Assembly: GCA_017511605.1 (NCBI GenBank)
Contig: JAFWJL010000012.1
Coordinates: 1 to 50,208, forward strand
Reading direction: 5' to 3'
DNA: 50,208 bases
From: Bacilli bacterium
Lineage (GTDB): Bacteria > Bacillota_I > Bacilli_A > RF39 > UBA660
In this document: positions 32,932 through 41,718 of the stretch, one piece after another
Position numbering within the stretch: position 1 is the first letter of the stretch
Layout of the letters: every line of letters begins with the position of its first letter
Made by a program: the position numbers and the translations under genes
The notes under the pieces: generated by a model
Told to the model about the DNA's origin: nothing
What the model saw: the letters and a program-made list of their open reading frames with translations, nothing else
Database searches by the model: none

Positions 32932-33945
32932 ATGAAATTAAATGAATTAAGAAGTAAAACTACTAATGGTTTCAAAGTAAATAATTTAGATATTGAATTA
33001 GATTTAAATGAATTAAATACTGATAAATTATATGATATTAATGGAATAGAAATATCTCAAATAATTAAGAATGAAGAAATAACTTCTAAAGTAGGGTTAA
33101 CATATTCTAAATACCTAGAATTAACAATAACTGTGGATAAAGTTTATGATAAACCAATACTTGTGAATTATAATTTTGAAAACAATGATTCACTTGTTAG
33201 TAAAGTAATAATTAATTATAAAAAAGCCTCATCTTGTGACTTTATATTTAATTATAAATCACTAGATAATAATAAACATTTCAATTACTTAGTAGAAGAA
33301 ATTAATACAGAAGATTATTCTACTGGTTCTATTACTTATATTAATAATTTAAATGATTTTAGTACTAATATAATGTCATTTAATGATAATGTATTAGAAG
33401 AATCTACTATTACTCATAACTTAATAGATATAGGTGGATCTATTAGAATATATAATAGTGTTTTAAATTCTATAGGATATAAATCTAAGAATTATTTTAA
33501 TAATATTTATCTAGGTAGAAATAATGAATTAATTGATATTAACTATGATTTAAAAAATATTGGAAAATCTAGTATAAATAATTTAAAAGTAGAAGGTTGT
33601 CTAAAAGATAATTCTAAAAAAGTATTTAGAGGTATAATAGACTTTGTTGAAGGATGTACTAAATCAGATGGACAAGAAAATGAAAATTGTATTCTACTAA
33701 GTGATACATGTATTAGTAGATCTGTTCCTATACTTTTATGCCATGAAGACGATGTAATTGGTGCTCATGGAGAATCTAGTGGTAAGATTAATGAAGATAA
33801 ATTATTCTATTTAATGAGTAGAGGTTTATCTTATGAGGAATCTACCAAGCTAATAGTTGTATCTAACTTTAATAGTATTATCAATGAAATACCTGATGAA
33901 TCTATTAAAGAAGAAATATTAGAAATAGTAGAAAAAAGAGTTTAA
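32932..33945 (+). CDS. sufD: SufD-like Fe-S assembly scaffold
   Basis: 337 residues, shorter and more divergent than usual SufD (about 420-430). The C-terminus matches the SufBD core: 'SDTCISRSVPILLCHEDDVIGAHGESSGKINEDKLFYLMSRGLSYEESTKLIV', with the conserved His-Glu-Asp and 'GAHG' elements. The N-terminal half is reduced. It is the partner of SufB in the SufBCD complex. It ends the operon; no sufS (cysteine desulfurase) or sufU follows, in contrast to the sufCDSUB operon of Bacillus. Confidence 0.88.
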   Translation: MKLNELRSKTTNGFKVNNLDIELDLNELNTDKLYDINGIEISQIIKNEEITSKVGLTYSKYLELTITVDKVYDKPILVNYNFENNDSLVSKVIINYKKASSCDFIFNYKSLDNNKHFNYLVEEINTEDYSTGSITYINNLNDFSTNIMSFNDNVLEESTITHNLIDIGGSIRIYNSVLNSIGYKSKNYFNNIYLGRNNELIDINYDLKNIGKSSINNLKVEGCLKDNSKKVFRGIIDFVEGCTKSDGQENENCILLSDTCISRSVPILLCHEDDVIGAHGESSGKINEDKLFYLMSRGLSYEESTKLIVVSNFNSIINEIPDESIKEEILEIVEKRV

Positions 33946-33960
33946 AATAACTCTTTTTTT
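33932..33960 (+). terminator. Rho-independent terminator of the suf operon
   Basis: AAAAAAGAGTT / AACTCTTTTTTT with the sufD TAA stop (33943-33945) in the loop. Confidence 0.9.
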
Positions 33961-33961
33961 A

Positions 33962-33970
33962 TGTTATAAT
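33962..33970 (+). promoter_or_regulatory. Extended -10 promoter of the ligase-GT4 gene
   Basis: TGTTATAAT one base after the suf terminator T-tract; ATG at 33995. Confidence 0.65.
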
Positions 33971-33994
33971 TTTGAATAGAAGAGAGTTGGTTAT

Positions 33995-36289
33995 ATGAAG
34001 AACTATATAAAGAAAAATATAAGTAATATAATATCTATATTTTTACTTATAAGCCCGATACTAGATTTATTGACAGGAGTATGTATTCATACATTGAAAA
34101 TCAATTTTACTATAGGTATTATAGTAAGACTATTATTTTTAGTATTTATAGCTCTAGTAGTAATATTTATATTTAAAAAGAAAAAGATTATTATTCCATA
34201 CTTAATAATAGGATTATACTTTATCCTTTATATATTAGGAGTAATAATATATAAAGATGGAGTAGGACTATTTGCTGAGATACAAGGATTAGTAAAAGTA
34301 TTCTATTTCCCAATTGTATTTATAGCTCTATATAATATAAAAGATGAAATAAAAATATCTAAATTAACACTATTTACTACAGTATTTTTATATTTAATAT
34401 TAATATTCATCCCAACATTATTTAATATAGGATATAAAACATATGAAATCACAAAAGCAGGTACATTAGGATTCTTTAATTCAGCTAATGAGGTAAGTGG
34501 AATTATATCTATACTTACACCAATAATATTTATAGTAATATTTAGTAGTAAAAAAATAATACCTAAGATTATCTTAGCTATTATGTATCTTACAGTAATA
34601 TTAATGATGGGTACAAAGACACCTTTACTTTCATTATTAATAACAGTAATATTTACATTAATATATTTCTTTATTAAATTTTTTAAAGAAAAGAAATATA
34701 AACAAATCATTATCTCAATAATAGTATTAATTGTAGGAGTAGGTGGATTATTATTAGTTATTCCTAAAACTAATTTTTATAAGAATATTAAAACACATTT
34801 AGATTATTTAAAAGTAGATAATCCAATAGATATATTTAAAAATCCAGAATTAGTAGATCATTTTATATTTAGTCAAAGAATTACTTTCTTATCTAATAAA
34901 TCTAAACTATATGATAAATCAACTTTCTACCAACAAACTTTTGGAATAGGTTATTTAAATCATGGTAAGAATGCTAAATTAATAGAGATGGATTATTTTG
35001 ATATCCTATATGATCATGGTATAGTTGGATTTGTATTATTATTTAGTATTTGTGTATATATAATAATTGAATTATTAAAGATAAGAGAAAAGTTCTCATT
35101 TGAAGATTATATGCTAAGAGTAAGTCTATTATTAGTATTATTCTTAATCTTCTTCACAGGACATATAATAACTGCTCCAGCAGTAAGTATTATAGTAATA
35201 GTATTATTATTATCTATAGCTAGAAGAGAAAAGAAAGATTTATTATTTACTGATAATAATTTAAAAATAGGAGGCATAGAAACAGCCCAAATAAATCTAT
35301 TAAATAGAATAGATTATAAGAAATATAATGTTACATTAGTATTAGAGGAAAAAACAGGGGAATTATTAGATAGAGTTCCTAAAGCAGTAAATATACAAGA
35401 AGTAAAAGTAAGTAATAATAGAATAGTTATCTTAAGAAAACTAATTAATGCCACAAGAAAACTAATATTTAAAATATTAAATTATAATAATTATGATTTT
35501 AGTTGTTGCTACACTACATATAGTTATAGTTCTAATAAACTGGCTCTAATGGCTTCAAGTAATAGTTCATTCTATGTACATAGTGATTATAGTAATGTAT
35601 ATAATAATGAAAAAGACTTTAGAGAATTCTTTGATACTAGAAATATAAATGAATTTAAAAGCATTATATTTGTATCTAATGAATCAAGAGAATCATTCTT
35701 AAAATATTATAAAAAATTAAAAGAAAAGACATATGTATTTAATAACTTTATAGATACTAAAAGTATACTTGATAAGAGTAATGATCCAATTGAAGAAAAG
35801 AAACCTAAAGATAAAAAGTTATTTGTATTTATAGGTAGATTAGACGATTCATCAAAGAAATTAAAAAGAGCCATTAATTTAGCTCATAATATAAATGATA
35901 TAGAATTGTGGATTATTGGAGATGGGCCTGATAGAAAGATGTATGAAGAGTACAATGATGGTAATGATCGTGTTAAATTCCTAGGAAGAAAAACTAATCC
36001 ATATCCATATATGAATAAAGCAGACTACGTAATTTTAACATCAGACTATGAAGGGTTCCCTGTTACATATCTAGAATCAATGGTATTAAATAAAGATATC
36101 ATAACTACAATAAATACCAGTGATGAATCTATTAACATGAAAGACTATGCTTATATAATATCTAAAGATGAAAAAATGATTAAAGAAGTAAAAGATATAT
36201 TAAAAAGTAATAAGAAATCAAAAAATATTGATTTAGAAGAAATACAACAAGTAAGAATAAAAGAATTAGAAAAAATATTTAATCAATAA
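33995..36289 (+). CDS. O-antigen ligase/polymerase-like membrane domain fused to a GT4 glycosyltransferase
   Basis: 764 residues. About 1-412 is a polytopic membrane protein with 10-12 helices, a large loop ('QRITFLSNKSKLYDKSTFYQQTFGIGYLNHG') and a closing block 'YFDILYDHGIVGF', typical of the O-antigen ligase/Wzy_C family. From about 415 a GT4 glycosyltransferase starts abruptly with 'FTDNNLKIGGIETAQINLLN', the usual N-terminus of GT4 enzymes; the donor-binding half has 'FVFIGRLDDSSKKLKRAI', 'IIGDGPDRKMYEE', 'KVKFLGRK'-type and 'SDYEGFPVTYLESM' elements. It would both extend a glycan inside the cell and polymerise or ligate it outside. The fusion is uninterrupted in this sequence. Genes normally separate are joined; a lost stop codon or a real fusion are both possible. 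Confidence 0.82.
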   Translation: MKNYIKKNISNIISIFLLISPILDLLTGVCIHTLKINFTIGIIVRLLFLVFIALVVIFIFKKKKIIIPYLIIGLYFILYILGVIIYKDGVGLFAEIQGLVKVFYFPIVFIALYNIKDEIKISKLTLFTTVFLYLILIFIPTLFNIGYKTYEITKAGTLGFFNSANEVSGIISILTPIIFIVIFSSKKIIPKIILAIMYLTVILMMGTKTPLLSLLITVIFTLIYFFIKFFKEKKYKQIIISIIVLIVGVGGLLLVIPKTNFYKNIKTHLDYLKVDNPIDIFKNPELVDHFIFSQRITFLSNKSKLYDKSTFYQQTFGIGYLNHGKNAKLIEMDYFDILYDHGIVGFVLLFSICVYIIIELLKIREKFSFEDYMLRVSLLLVLFLIFFTGHIITAPAVSIIVIVLLLSIARREKKDLLFTDNNLKIGGIETAQINLLNRIDYKKYNVTLVLEEKTGELLDRVPKAVNIQEVKVSNNRIVILRKLINATRKLIFKILNYNNYDFSCCYTTYSYSSNKLALMASSNSSFYVHSDYSNVYNNEKDFREFFDTRNINEFKSIIFVSNESRESFLKYYKKLKEKTYVFNNFIDTKSILDKSNDPIEEKKPKDKKLFVFIGRLDDSSKKLKRAINLAHNINDIELWIIGDGPDRKMYEEYNDGNDRVKFLGRKTNPYPYMNKADYVILTSDYEGFPVTYLESMVLNKDIITTINTSDESINMKDYAYIISKDEKMIKEVKDILKSNKKSKNIDLEEIQQVRIKELEKIFNQ

Positions 36290-36313
36290 AAAAAACTGCA
36301 TTAGCAGTTTTTT
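36288..36313. terminator. Bidirectional terminator
   Basis: AAAAAACTGC / GCAGTTTTTT with ATTA loop between the converging ligase-GT4 gene and the minus-strand LCP gene. Confidence 0.9.
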
Positions 36314-37739
36314 ATTTTCCATTTAATACAGATTTAATCTTTTTACTAGCTGCATATACTGTTTGCATATTTGGTTCCATAATGGCAGCTTCTTGAGTTC
36401 CTAAATGTCCTAATCCGGTTTTATCAGTACCATCAACACTTTGTTCCTCAATCTTAAAGTTTGTATTTTCTAATCCAACTTTAACAAGTTGTTTAATAGT
36501 TTTATCATTCATATCTGTAGTATATAATCCTTCAAAAGATTTCATAACTTCACCATAATTTGTAAGAGTAGTAGTAGAAGCTAATTTTTTAACAATGTTA
36601 ATTAATATTTGTCTACAATTCTTTTGTCTATATCTATCTCTTCCTGGAAAAGCATTTCTTTCTCTTGCAATAGTTAACATTTCAATACCATTATATGTAT
36701 CACAACCTTTTTTTACATATAATTTTTTACCCTTAGTATCATCATATGTATTAAGTACTAAAGCATGAGTAGTTCTAAAACTCATATCAGAACAGAATTC
36801 AACACCGCCTAAGGCATCAACTATATCAACCAAACTACTTGTATTTAAATTAATTGTATAATCTATTCTAATACCAAATAATTTTTCTAATGCTTCTTTA
36901 CTAACTTCTGGATCTAATGAACCCATACACATTAATGTATCTTTCATATTATAACCAGGGACATCAACATAATAATCTCTAGGTATAGAAGTTAATACTA
37001 CTTTTCTTGTCTTAGTATTAACAGTAGCTATTAAATTATAATCTCTCATAACTCCTGTAAAATCTAAACCATTTATATAAATATTATAAGCATCAGGAGT
37101 AGCCTTGTTTGTCTTAACATAATCAATAACTTTAAATTCATAGATAACTTTATAATCACCTTTATTAAGAATATCATCTTTAGTATTCTCAAATAAATAA
37201 TCATAATTTGCTTTAGTTATTAATAAGAAATTATTAGTATCTTTAATCTTTTTCATAGAATCAATAGGTGTATCAACAGAACTATATTTATACTTTCCTA
37301 AATCCTTTAAAGCTTTATCAATAGAACGACTATATTTGTAGTAATCAATTTCTGAATTCTTTTTAAGATCCTCAATATCTTCAATATCATTATTTTTAGA
37401 AGCTACTAAGTAATAATCAGTTTCAATCTTATAAGTATCATTACTAAAACTAGAATTAATGAAACCATTAACTTTATTTATATAGTAATAACCAGCTAGG
37501 TTACCAAATGAAATTAATACATATAATACTAAACCAATTATAATTAAAGCTTTCTTTCTTATATTAAATAAGATAAATGCTAGTATGAAAATTGCTAATT
37601 CACCAATAAGAAATAATGATAAGTATTTATCTGGTAAAACATTTAATTTTAATACTTGTATAATTGCTAAAAGTGAAATAAGTAAAACTATTACACTTAA
37701 TATATTTTTAATAAATTTTCGTTTTATTCTTCTAGCCAT
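36312..37739 (-). CDS. LytR-CpsA-Psr (LCP) protein with extracytoplasmic solute-binding-like domain
   Basis: 475 residues. Three membrane helices (about 8-90), a solute-binding-like region (about 95-205), and the LCP domain (about 210-465). LCP signatures: 'DLIATVNT'-type strand, 'VVLTSIPRDYYVDVPGY', 'GIRIDYTINLNTSSLVDIVDALGGVEFCSD' and 'ARERNAFPGRDRYRQKNCRQI'. It should transfer glycan chains made by the neighbouring glycosyltransferases to the cell wall. I start at 37739, after GGGAGG; an in-frame ATG at 37754 lies before that ribosome site. It shares the three-helix plus binding-domain front with the LCP protein at 21311, but lacks the PASTA domain. It diverges from the GT2 gene at 37869. 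Confidence 0.92.
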   Translation of the reverse strand: MARRIKRKFIKNILSVIVLLISLLAIIQVLKLNVLPDKYLSLFLIGELAIFILAFILFNIRKKALIIIGLVLYVLISFGNLAGYYYINKVNGFINSSFSNDTYKIETDYYLVASKNNDIEDIEDLKKNSEIDYYKYSRSIDKALKDLGKYKYSSVDTPIDSMKKIKDTNNFLLITKANYDYLFENTKDDILNKGDYKVIYEFKVIDYVKTNKATPDAYNIYINGLDFTGVMRDYNLIATVNTKTRKVVLTSIPRDYYVDVPGYNMKDTLMCMGSLDPEVSKEALEKLFGIRIDYTINLNTSSLVDIVDALGGVEFCSDMSFRTTHALVLNTYDDTKGKKLYVKKGCDTYNGIEMLTIARERNAFPGRDRYRQKNCRQILINIVKKLASTTTLTNYGEVMKSFEGLYTTDMNDKTIKQLVKVGLENTNFKIEEQSVDGTDKTGLGHLGTQEAAIMEPNMQTVYAASKKIKSVLNGK

Positions 37740-37762
37740 GTAAAAACCTCCCATGATTATTA

Positions 37763-37771
37763 ATTATAACA
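37763..37771 (-). promoter_or_regulatory. Extended -10 promoter of the LCP gene
   Basis: TGTTATAAT on the minus strand, about 25 nt before the start codon. Confidence 0.6.
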
Positions 37772-37801
37772 TGATAGTTATTCTCATGCAAACTTATATG
37801 T

Positions 37802-37830
37802 TTGAAAAAATACACATCATATGATATTAT
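37802..37830 (+). promoter_or_regulatory. Promoter of the glycosyltransferase cluster
   Basis: TTGAAA (37802-37807), 17 nt, TATTAT (37825-37830) with TG at 37822-37823. It drives the four GT genes from 37869 to 41656. Confidence 0.65.
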
Positions 37831-37868
37831 CTTTATAAGAGTTATAACATTAAAAAAGAGGTGAAATA

Positions 37869-38786
37869 ATGCCAAAGTATAGTATAGTAATACCCGTATA
37901 TAATGTAGAAAAATATATTAAAAGATGTTTAGATAGTGTATTTAACCAAACAGAAAAAGATTTTGAAGTTATAGTTATTAATGATGATTGTACTGATAAT
38001 AGTATGGATATAGTAAGGAATTATGATGTAAAAATAATAACTACTAAACATGTAAGTGTATCACAAGCTAGAAACTTAGGTGTAGAAGAAGCTAAAGGAG
38101 AATATATAATATTCTTAGATAGTGATGATTATTGGGATAAAAACTTGTTAAAAAACATTTCTAATTCATTACATAATAAACCAGACTTAGTAAGATTCCA
38201 AGTAAGGACAGTAACTGATGAGGGTGTAAAAGTAGATTATCATGAAGAAGAATTTGAAAATAAAACGGGAGTTCAAGCATTTAATATAATCTCAAAATTT
38301 CATTTTGTAGAAAGTGTATGGTGCTATGCAATAAAAAGAGATTATTATTTAAGAGAAAACTTTAGTTTTAGAAAAGGTATGGTTCATGAAGATTTTGGTT
38401 TAACTCCACTAGTAGTAATAAAAGCAGAAAAAGTTAACTCAATAGATTATATAGGATATAATTACTTTAGAAGAAGTGGAAGTATTATGAATAATCCAGA
38501 TTATAATTGGACTAAACAGAAAGTAAAAGATTTCTACTATCATTATTTATATTTAATAGATGAAATAAATAAAACAAAACTTAGTAAAGATGTATTTAAA
38601 AGTTTTTGTGCAAATAGTGTAATATTAAAAATTTGTGAATTAAAAGGGATTGATTATAAAGAATATAAAAAGAGGTTAGTAAAAGATAGAGTATTTGATA
38701 ACTTACTAACAGATACTCTTCCAAGAAAAGTAAAGAAAGTATTATTTAAAATCAGCCCTAAACTTGGAGCTAAGTTTATTAAATAA
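37869..38786 (+). CDS. Family 2 glycosyltransferase
   Basis: 305 residues. The GT-A fold starts at the N-terminus with 'YSIVIPVYNVEKYIKRCLDSVFNQT', followed by 'VIVINDDCTDNS' and the metal-binding 'FLDSDDYW' (DxD-type). 'GMVHEDFGLTPLVV' contains the catalytic base region (ED). No membrane helix. It would add a sugar from a nucleotide donor to a growing lipid-linked glycan on the inner membrane face. First gene of a run of four glycosyltransferases; it resembles the gene at 39751. Confidence 0.92.
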   Translation: MPKYSIVIPVYNVEKYIKRCLDSVFNQTEKDFEVIVINDDCTDNSMDIVRNYDVKIITTKHVSVSQARNLGVEEAKGEYIIFLDSDDYWDKNLLKNISNSLHNKPDLVRFQVRTVTDEGVKVDYHEEEFENKTGVQAFNIISKFHFVESVWCYAIKRDYYLRENFSFRKGMVHEDFGLTPLVVIKAEKVNSIDYIGYNYFRRSGSIMNNPDYNWTKQKVKDFYYHYLYLIDEINKTKLSKDVFKSFCANSVILKICELKGIDYKEYKKRLVKDRVFDNLLTDTLPRKVKKVLFKISPKLGAKFIK

Positions 38787-38800
38787 TAAAGAGGTTCATT

Positions 38801-39742
38801 ATGTTAAAGAAAGAACTAATCTCAATAGTTGTACCTTGTTATAATGAAGAAGAATCTATTCCGGTATTTTATAAAGAAATAGACAAAGTTTCAAAGAAAA
38901 TGAATGAAGTTAATTTTGAATATATTTTTATAGATGATGGAAGTCATGATAATACATTAAAAGTATTAAGAAAATTAGCTAAGAAAGATAAAAGAGTAAG
39001 ATATATATCTTTCTCTAGAAACTTTGGCAAAGAAGCAGGTATGTATGCAGGATTAGAAGCTACAAAAGGAAATTATGCAGCTATAATGGATGTTGACCTA
39101 CAAGATCCACCAGAAAAGTTAATTGAAATGTATAAAACGATAAAAAAAGAAGATTATGATGTAGTAGCTTTATATACTGATACTCATGCAGGATATAATT
39201 TTATTAGAAAAGGTCTAACAAAACTATGGTACAAAATATTTGATAAATTATCTGAATCTAATCAAAAAGCAGGAGCTAGAGATTTCAGATTAATGAAAAG
39301 ACAAGTAGTTGATTCCATTCTTTCAATGAAAGAATATAATAGGTATACAAAAGGTATATATGGATACATTGGCTTTAAAACAAAATGGATTAGTTATCAA
39401 GCACCAAAAAGAGTAGCAGGTACATCTAAATTTGATTTAAAAAAACTCACAAAATATGCAATGGAAGGAATTATCAGTACTTCAACAAAACCGCTTATGA
39501 TAGCTACATATGTAGGATTAATATTTTGTGTAATATCATTTATAGCCGTCATTGTAATAATTGTAAAAACAATATTATGGGGTGATCCAGTCACAGGTTG
39601 GCCATCTCTTGCGTGTATAATAATGTTTGTAAGTGGAATACAATTATTTTTCTTAGGAATAATAGGAATGTATTTATCTAAAATATATTTAGAAGTAAAA
39701 CAAAGACCAGTATATATAATAAAAGAAACAGAAAAAAAGTAG
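38801..39742 (+). CDS. GtrB/DPM1-like polyprenol-phosphate glycosyltransferase
   Basis: 313 residues. GT2 catalytic domain (about 5-220) with 'ISIVVPCYNEEESIPVFYKEI', 'FIDDGSHDNTL', 'SFSRNFGKEAGMYAGLEA' and 'MDVDLQDPPE', then two C-terminal membrane helices (about 230-255 and 270-290) ending in 'KQRPVYIIKE'. This is the architecture of GtrB, ArnC and YkcC, which load a sugar onto undecaprenyl phosphate for use outside the membrane. A GT-C-like protein encoded at 41719 is a plausible user of the product. It is similar to the gene at 40700, making a duplicated GT2/GtrB pair. Confidence 0.9.
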   Translation: MLKKELISIVVPCYNEEESIPVFYKEIDKVSKKMNEVNFEYIFIDDGSHDNTLKVLRKLAKKDKRVRYISFSRNFGKEAGMYAGLEATKGNYAAIMDVDLQDPPEKLIEMYKTIKKEDYDVVALYTDTHAGYNFIRKGLTKLWYKIFDKLSESNQKAGARDFRLMKRQVVDSILSMKEYNRYTKGIYGYIGFKTKWISYQAPKRVAGTSKFDLKKLTKYAMEGIISTSTKPLMIATYVGLIFCVISFIAVIVIIVKTILWGDPVTGWPSLACIIMFVSGIQLFFLGIIGMYLSKIYLEVKQRPVYIIKETEKK

Positions 39743-39750
39743 GTGATAGA

Positions 39751-40683
39751 ATGACTGATATAAGTGTAATAATTCCTGTATATAACGGAGAAAAATATAT
39801 TAGAAAATGCTTAGACTCAGTAATCAATCAAACAAAAAAAGAAATTGAAATAGTCGTAGTAAATGATGGCTCTACTGATAATACAGAGAGTATTATTAAA
39901 GAGTATAAAGATAAAAGAATTAAGTATTTTAAAAATACTAATCATGGTATAGGCTATTCTAGAAATTTTGGAGTATCTAAAAGTAGTGGAAAATACATTA
40001 TGTTTTTAGATAGTGATGATTATATAGATAAAGATGAATGTAAGCTATTATATGAAAAATGTCTAGAAGATGATTTAGATATTAGTATCTGTGATTTCTA
40101 CAAGGTATATAATAATGATTTAATAGAAGTAAATCTAGGTGATTTTAAAAGTTCTTCTTTAAAAGATAACCCTGATATTATTACTGAATTTCTTAATCCA
40201 TGGGGAAAACTATATAATAAAAAAATACTCACAGATAATAAAATAAAATTTGTAGAAAATTTAAAATATGAAGATGCACCATTCGTAATAGAGACATTTT
40301 GTAATGCTAAAAAAATAGGTAAAGTAAATAAAGCTCTTCATTATTATGTAATTCATGGCAATAGTGAAACAACAGTAAGAGATGAAAAATGTTTTGATAT
40401 ATTGAAGATAGTAGATAAAATTAGAAAGTATACTAAAGATAAAGAATATTTAAAAGATAAAATAGACAAACTAACAGTAAGAATACTAACAAATTATACT
40501 ATACAACAAAGAATGCAAAAAAACAAAAAAATAGGAATGAAATTTATAGATGAAGCATTCTCATATTTAAAGAAAGAAGTACCTGATTATAAGAATAATA
40601 AATATTATGAAAATAGGGGTATGAAAAAAATAATTGAAAAAAATAAATTATTGACTAAAATATATTGTAGACTATATAAATAA
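39751..40683 (+). CDS. Family 2 glycosyltransferase
   Basis: 310 residues. 'ISVIIPVYNGEKYIRKCLDSV', 'VVVNDGSTDNTESI' and 'FLDSDDYIDKDE' define the GT-A domain; 'NLKYEDAPFVIETF' carries the probable catalytic acidic residues. The C-terminal 80 residues are Lys-rich and helical. Soluble, probably peripheral on the membrane. Nine bases separate it from the GtrB-like gene upstream, with AGGTGATA as ribosome site. Sugar and acceptor cannot be told from sequence. Confidence 0.92.
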   Translation: MTDISVIIPVYNGEKYIRKCLDSVINQTKKEIEIVVVNDGSTDNTESIIKEYKDKRIKYFKNTNHGIGYSRNFGVSKSSGKYIMFLDSDDYIDKDECKLLYEKCLEDDLDISICDFYKVYNNDLIEVNLGDFKSSSLKDNPDIITEFLNPWGKLYNKKILTDNKIKFVENLKYEDAPFVIETFCNAKKIGKVNKALHYYVIHGNSETTVRDEKCFDILKIVDKIRKYTKDKEYLKDKIDKLTVRILTNYTIQQRMQKNKKIGMKFIDEAFSYLKKEVPDYKNNKYYENRGMKKIIEKNKLLTKIYCRLYK

Positions 40684-40699
40684 TTTAAGAGGTGTAAAA

Positions 40700-41656
40700 A
40701 TGAAGAAAGATCCAATATTATATGTAGTAATTCCATGCTATAACGAAGAAGAAGTATTAGAAGAAACTACAAGACAACTAAAAATTAAAATGGAAGATTT
40801 AATAAAAAGTAAAAAGATATCTTCTAAAAGTAAAGTAATGTATGTTAATGATGGCTCTAAAGATAAAACTTGGGAATTAATTAAAGATATCAATAAGAAA
40901 GAAAAATTGTTCACAGGGGTTACTTTATCTAGAAATAGAGGACATCAAAATGCATTATTAGGTGGGTTGATGACTGCTAAAAAATATGCAGATGTAATCA
41001 TATCTATGGATGCTGATTTGCAAGATGATATTAATGCTATAGACGGAATGCTAGAAAAATATCAAGAAGGTAATGATATAGTTTATGGTGTAAGAAGTGC
41101 TAGAAAGAAAGACACTTTCTTTAAAAGAGTAACTGCTGAAGGATTCTATAAATTTATGAAAGCTTTAGGAGTAGATTGTGTATATAATCACGCAGATTAT
41201 CGATTAACATCAAAAAGAGTATTAGAAGAGTTTTCTAATTTTAAAGAAGTTAATTTATTCTTAAGAGGAATGTTCCCATTAGTAGGATTTAAATCAGATG
41301 TAGTTTATTATGAAAGAAATGAAAGATTCGCAGGAGTTTCAAAATATCCATTAAAGAAAATGTTAAATTTTGCATGGGATGGAATAACTTCATTTAGTGT
41401 TAAACCATTAAGATTAATTGCTAGCATAGGTTTCTTTCTAACATTAGTAGGATTAGGTTTAGGAATATATGTTTTAGTAGCTTTAATTTTAAAAATGAAA
41501 ATAGCTAGTTTTGTATTATCAACTATGTCAATTTGGTTTGTAGGTGGATTAAATATGATTAGTATTGGAATAGTTGGAGAATATATAGGAAAGATATATA
41601 GTGAAACTAAAGCAAGACCAAGATATATAATTTCAGAAAATTTAGAAGAAAAATAA
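40700..41656 (+). CDS. GtrB/DPM1-like polyprenol-phosphate glycosyltransferase
   Basis: 318 residues with the same plan as the gene at 38801: 'LYVVIPCYNEEEVLEETTRQL', 'YVNDGSKDKTWELI', 'TLSRNRGHQNALLGGLM', 'MDADLQDDINAID', and a 'SKYPLKKMLNFAWDG' amphipathic linker into two membrane helices ending in 'KARPRYIISEN'. It would form a second undecaprenyl-phosphate-linked sugar. Two different loaders in one cluster suggest two side-branch sugars. A terminator follows, so the next gene has its own promoter. Confidence 0.9.
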   Translation: MKKDPILYVVIPCYNEEEVLEETTRQLKIKMEDLIKSKKISSKSKVMYVNDGSKDKTWELIKDINKKEKLFTGVTLSRNRGHQNALLGGLMTAKKYADVIISMDADLQDDINAIDGMLEKYQEGNDIVYGVRSARKKDTFFKRVTAEGFYKFMKALGVDCVYNHADYRLTSKRVLEEFSNFKEVNLFLRGMFPLVGFKSDVVYYERNERFAGVSKYPLKKMLNFAWDGITSFSVKPLRLIASIGFFLTLVGLGLGIYVLVALILKMKIASFVLSTMSIWFVGGLNMISIGIVGEYIGKIYSETKARPRYIISENLEEK

Positions 41657-41683
41657 TATATGTTTTAAACATATATTTTTTTT
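41655..41683 (+). terminator. Rho-independent terminator
   Basis: AATATATGTTT / AAACATATATT followed by Ts; the end of the GT cluster stop codon is in the left arm. Confidence 0.85.
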
Positions 41684-41684
41684 A

Positions 41685-41693
41685 TGATATAAT
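41685..41693 (+). promoter_or_regulatory. Extended -10 promoter of the GT-C-like gene
   Basis: TGATATAAT immediately after the terminator T-tract; ATG at 41719 with GGAAGAG upstream. Confidence 0.65.
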
Positions 41694-41718
41694 CAATAAT
41701 GTAAGGAAGAGAATCAAT

